Shown one piece after another: positions 4,225 through 6,457 of a stretch of 6,457 nucleotides of DNA. The stretch comes from Bacteroidales bacterium (GTDB taxonomy: Bacteria > Bacteroidota > Bacteroidia > Bacteroidales > ML635J-15). Made by a program: the position numbers and the translations under genes. The first letter of the stretch is position 1. Every line of letters starts with the position of its first letter. Location of the stretch: positions 1 to 6,457 of the forward strand of contig SLSH01000374.1 in assembly GCA_007130555.1 (NCBI GenBank), written 5' to 3'. The notes beneath the pieces were generated by a model. It searched no databases. It was not told where the DNA came from and saw only the letters and a list, made by a program, of their open reading frames with translations.

Positions 4225-6457
4225 AAACAAATAATAATAATTTAATTAAAGATTTTCTTATAGATGAGGTTTTGAGAGATTATTCAAATAACTCAAAAGA
4301 CAGTAATCTGTTAGAGCAAATTTCAATTTTACGTCATGATAAAATTGAAGAACCCGTAATTTACGTTGGAGCAGGCACATGCGGACTTGGTGCCGGCGCA
4401 GGAAAAACTCTTGAAGCTGTAAATAAATACATTACAGAAAAAAATATCAAGGCAAAAATAATTGAAACAGGATGTATAGGGCTGTGCGCTGTAGAACCAA
4501 TAATGGATATTCAACTACTGGAATATAATCGAATTTCATTTCAAAATATAACAGAAGACAATGTAGAGACATTATTGGATAGCATTTTCCAGCTTGAAGT
4601 ACCAAAGGAGTATCTATTAGGACAGTTCAGAACTCCCGGAGCTAAATCATGGAAAGAAACAAGATTTATTGATGAACATCCGTTCTTTGGTCCACAGAAA
4701 CGATTAGTTTTAAAGAACTGTGGTATAATTAATCCTGTTGACATAGCAGAGTATATAGCTCGCGGCGGTTATAAAAGTTACATCAAGGCAATTAGCACAC
4801 ACACACCTGAAGAAATTTGTGATATAATTGAAAAAAGCGGTCTCAGAGGCAGGGGCGGTGGTGGTTTCCCTACAGGACGTAAGTGGAAGTTTGCCAATGC
4901 TGAAAAAAGCGACCAGAAGTATCTTGTTTGCAATGCTGACGAGGGCGACCCCGGAGCATTCATGGACAGAGCTGTAATTGAAGGCGATCCTCACAGACTT
5001 ATCGAAGGAATGGCTATAGGTGCTTATGCAATCGGTGCTACAAAAGCATATATCTACATAAGAGCTGAGTACCCGCTTGCAATACAACGTCTTGAAACAG
5101 CTATTGAACAAGCTAAAGAATACAAATTAGTTGGTAACAATATTTTTGAAACAGGTGTTGATTTTGAAATAAAGATAAAAAAGGGAGCAGGCGCATTTGT
5201 CTGTGGCGAAGAAACTGCACTTATGCACAGTATAGAAGGAAAAAGAGGGATGCCAAGACCAAGACCTCCCTTCCCTACTACAAGCGGTTTATTTGAGAAG
5301 CCAACAGTAATTAATAATGTTGAAACTTTCGCTAATGTTTCAGAAATTCTTGCCAATGGAGCCGACTGGTTTGCTTCTACCGGAACAGAAAAAAGTAAAG
5401 GGACAAAAGTGTTTGCACTTTCAGGAAAAATAGCCCTTGCAGGACTTGTAGAAATTCCAATGGGAACCAAAATAAGGGAAATTATTTACGACATCGCCGG
5501 AGGCATAATGAATAATAAAAAATTCAAAGCCGTACAGATTGGAGGTCCCTCAGGTGGTTGTATCACAGAACAAAATCTTGATATTCAGATAGATTACGAA
5601 TCACTACTTGAAGTGGGAGCAATGATGGGTTCAGGGGGACTTGTGGTTATGGATGAAAATACCTGCATGGTAGATGTTGCCAAGTTCTTTTTGGATTTTA
5701 TTCAGAAAGAAAGTTGCGGAAAATGTATTCCATGTCGCGAAGGTACCAAAAGGATGTTGGAAATTTTAGAATCTATTACCAGAAACCGTAAAGGTGAAAC
5801 TGAAGCCGATGCACTACTCAGGTTTCAAGGAATTCAAAATCTTCAAGTTCTATCTAAGGTTATAAAGGATACATCTCTTTGTGGTTTGGGTCAAACTGCA
5901 CCCAATCCATTTCTAAGTACGATGAAATGGTTCAAAGAAGAATATGAAGCACATGTATTCGACAGGCGTTGTCCTGCAGGAACTTGCAAGGAATTAGTGG
6001 GCGTAACATGTCAAAATTCTTGCCCGGTAGGTACAGAAGTCTGGCATTATGTAGCAGAAATTGCCAGAGGCGACTATGAAGGAGCTTATATGACCATTCG
6101 TCAGGCAAATCCATTTCCTTCAGCTTGTGCCCGTGTATGCGACCATCCGTGCGAAAGTGCTTGTAAAATCGGTACTACAGGTGGAGATACTATCGCGATA
6201 CGCGCTCTGAAGAGATTTGTTGTAGATCAGGTTGACCCATCTAAATACAAAGCAGAAGTCAAACCAGCGAAGAATGATGCATGCAAAGTGGCGGTAATAG
6301 GTGCAGGCCCATCAGGCTTGACAGCGGCACATTATCTGTCTTTAAAAGGATATAAAGTTACGATTTTTGAAAAAGAAAAAATACCGGGAGGTATGCTTAC
6401 TTGTGCTATTCCGGAATATCGGTTACCTCGAGAAATACTAAATAAGGAGATTGACTC
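4221..6457 (+). CDS. NuoF/HydB-type flavoprotein fused to a GltD/NfnB-like FAD domain (3' end off window)
   Basis: This is the NAD(P)H-oxidising subunit of a soluble, probably electron-bifurcating complex. The frame is open for 745 codons to the right edge. In order: a thioredoxin-like domain (about 45-120; C54, C85, C89 in GTCGLG and GCIGLC); the NuoF core with GLRGRGGGGFPTGRKW (207-222), NADEGDPGAFMDR (238-250), GAGAFVCGEET (322-332) and EGKRGMPRPRPPFP (339-352) for FMN and NADH; an SLBB segment from about 397; IGGPSGGC (440-447); and the N3-type [4Fe-4S] site CGKCIPC (C499, C502, C505) with C554. After RCPAGTC (C584, C589) the chain does not enter the 2x[4Fe-4S] tail of HydB. It enters a GltD-like part instead: C597, C601, NPFPSACARVCDHPCESAC (C636, C640, C644, C648), and a Rossmann fold VIGAGPSGL (692-700) with E717 and PGGML/IPEYRLP. 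No stop or frameshift occurs at the junction, so the fusion looks real. The substrate pair is uncertain. Confidence 0.93.
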   Translation, partial: MKTNNNNLIKDFLIDEVLRDYSNNSKDSNLLEQISILRHDKIEEPVIYVGAGTCGLGAGAGKTLEAVNKYITEKNIKAKIIETGCIGLCAVEPIMDIQLLEYNRISFQNITEDNVETLLDSIFQLEVPKEYLLGQFRTPGAKSWKETRFIDEHPFFGPQKRLVLKNCGIINPVDIAEYIARGGYKSYIKAISTHTPEEICDIIEKSGLRGRGGGGFPTGRKWKFANAEKSDQKYLVCNADEGDPGAFMDRAVIEGDPHRLIEGMAIGAYAIGATKAYIYIRAEYPLAIQRLETAIEQAKEYKLVGNNIFETGVDFEIKIKKGAGAFVCGEETALMHSIEGKRGMPRPRPPFPTTSGLFEKPTVINNVETFANVSEILANGADWFASTGTEKSKGTKVFALSGKIALAGLVEIPMGTKIREIIYDIAGGIMNNKKFKAVQIGGPSGGCITEQNLDIQIDYESLLEVGAMMGSGGLVVMDENTCMVDVAKFFLDFIQKESCGKCIPCREGTKRMLEILESITRNRKGETEADALLRFQGIQNLQVLSKVIKDTSLCGLGQTAPNPFLSTMKWFKEEYEAHVFDRRCPAGTCKELVGVTCQNSCPVGTEVWHYVAEIARGDYEGAYMTIRQANPFPSACARVCDHPCESACKIGTTGGDTIAIRALKRFVVDQVDPSKYKAEVKPAKNDACKVAVIGAGPSGLTAAHYLSLKGYKVTIFEKEKIPGGMLTCAIPEYRLPREILNKEID

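Noticed and set aside
4710..5470. Minus-strand open frames of 133 and 138 codons opposite the NuoF domain
   Set aside because: They lie antisense to strongly conserved NuoF motifs and show Cys/Ser/Pro-rich composition typical of reverse-strand shadows.
3739..6457. Respiratory complex I nuoEF
   Set aside because: No nuoA-D genes precede nuoE, and the NuoF protein has a HydB-like thioredoxin N-terminus and a GltD-like C-terminal fusion, which complex I NuoF lacks.

Overview
The window looks like chromosomal DNA from a member of the Bacteroidota, probably an anaerobic or fermentative one. Three things suggest this. The DNA is AT-rich, with A-rich leaders and no clear Shine-Dalgarno sites. Two minus-strand genes are preceded by exact matches to the Bacteroidota -7 promoter element TAnnTTTG. 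The gene content (a TonB-dependent receptor and a bifurcating-type NuoE/NuoF operon) fits that phylum. The taxonomic call is inference, because no rRNA or marker gene is present.

Layout. Bases 1-1100 (minus) hold the N-terminal 366 codons of a TonB-dependent outer-membrane receptor, with signal peptide, TonB box, plug and the start of the barrel; its C-terminus lies off the left edge. Bases 1101-1323 are a short non-coding stretch with a receptor promoter candidate and a tiny broken reading frame. Bases 1324-2794 (minus) hold a two-gene AbiE-type (type IV) toxin-antitoxin / phage-defence module. The antitoxin-regulator AbiEi comes first and the nucleotidyltransferase toxin AbiEii follows after one base. 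A 2 x 18-base inverted repeat and a TAnnTTTG element sit just upstream of abiEi and look like an autoregulated promoter. Bases 2795-3219 are the divergent intergenic region.

Bases 3220-6457 (plus) are a tight operon cut by the right edge. It encodes a single-domain response regulator with a large insertion, a NuoE/HydC-type [2Fe-2S] subunit, and a large NuoF/HydB-type flavoprotein. The last two overlap by ATGA. The flavoprotein reads without interruption into a GltD/NfnB-like FAD domain, so one chain carries a thioredoxin-like domain, the FMN/NADH site, an N3-type [4Fe-4S] motif, a cysteine-rich two-cluster region and an FAD Rossmann fold. This architecture points to an electron-bifurcating or -confurcating NAD(P)H:ferredoxin enzyme of the HydABC/Bfu type. 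Its partner (an [FeFe] hydrogenase, a formate dehydrogenase or another catalytic subunit) is expected downstream, outside the window.

The three blocks are functionally separate. The AbiE module looks like an accessory insertion between two housekeeping or metabolic loci. The most noteworthy items are the NuoF-GltD fusion, the unusual response regulator that leads its operon, and the operator-like repeat in front of the AbiE module.
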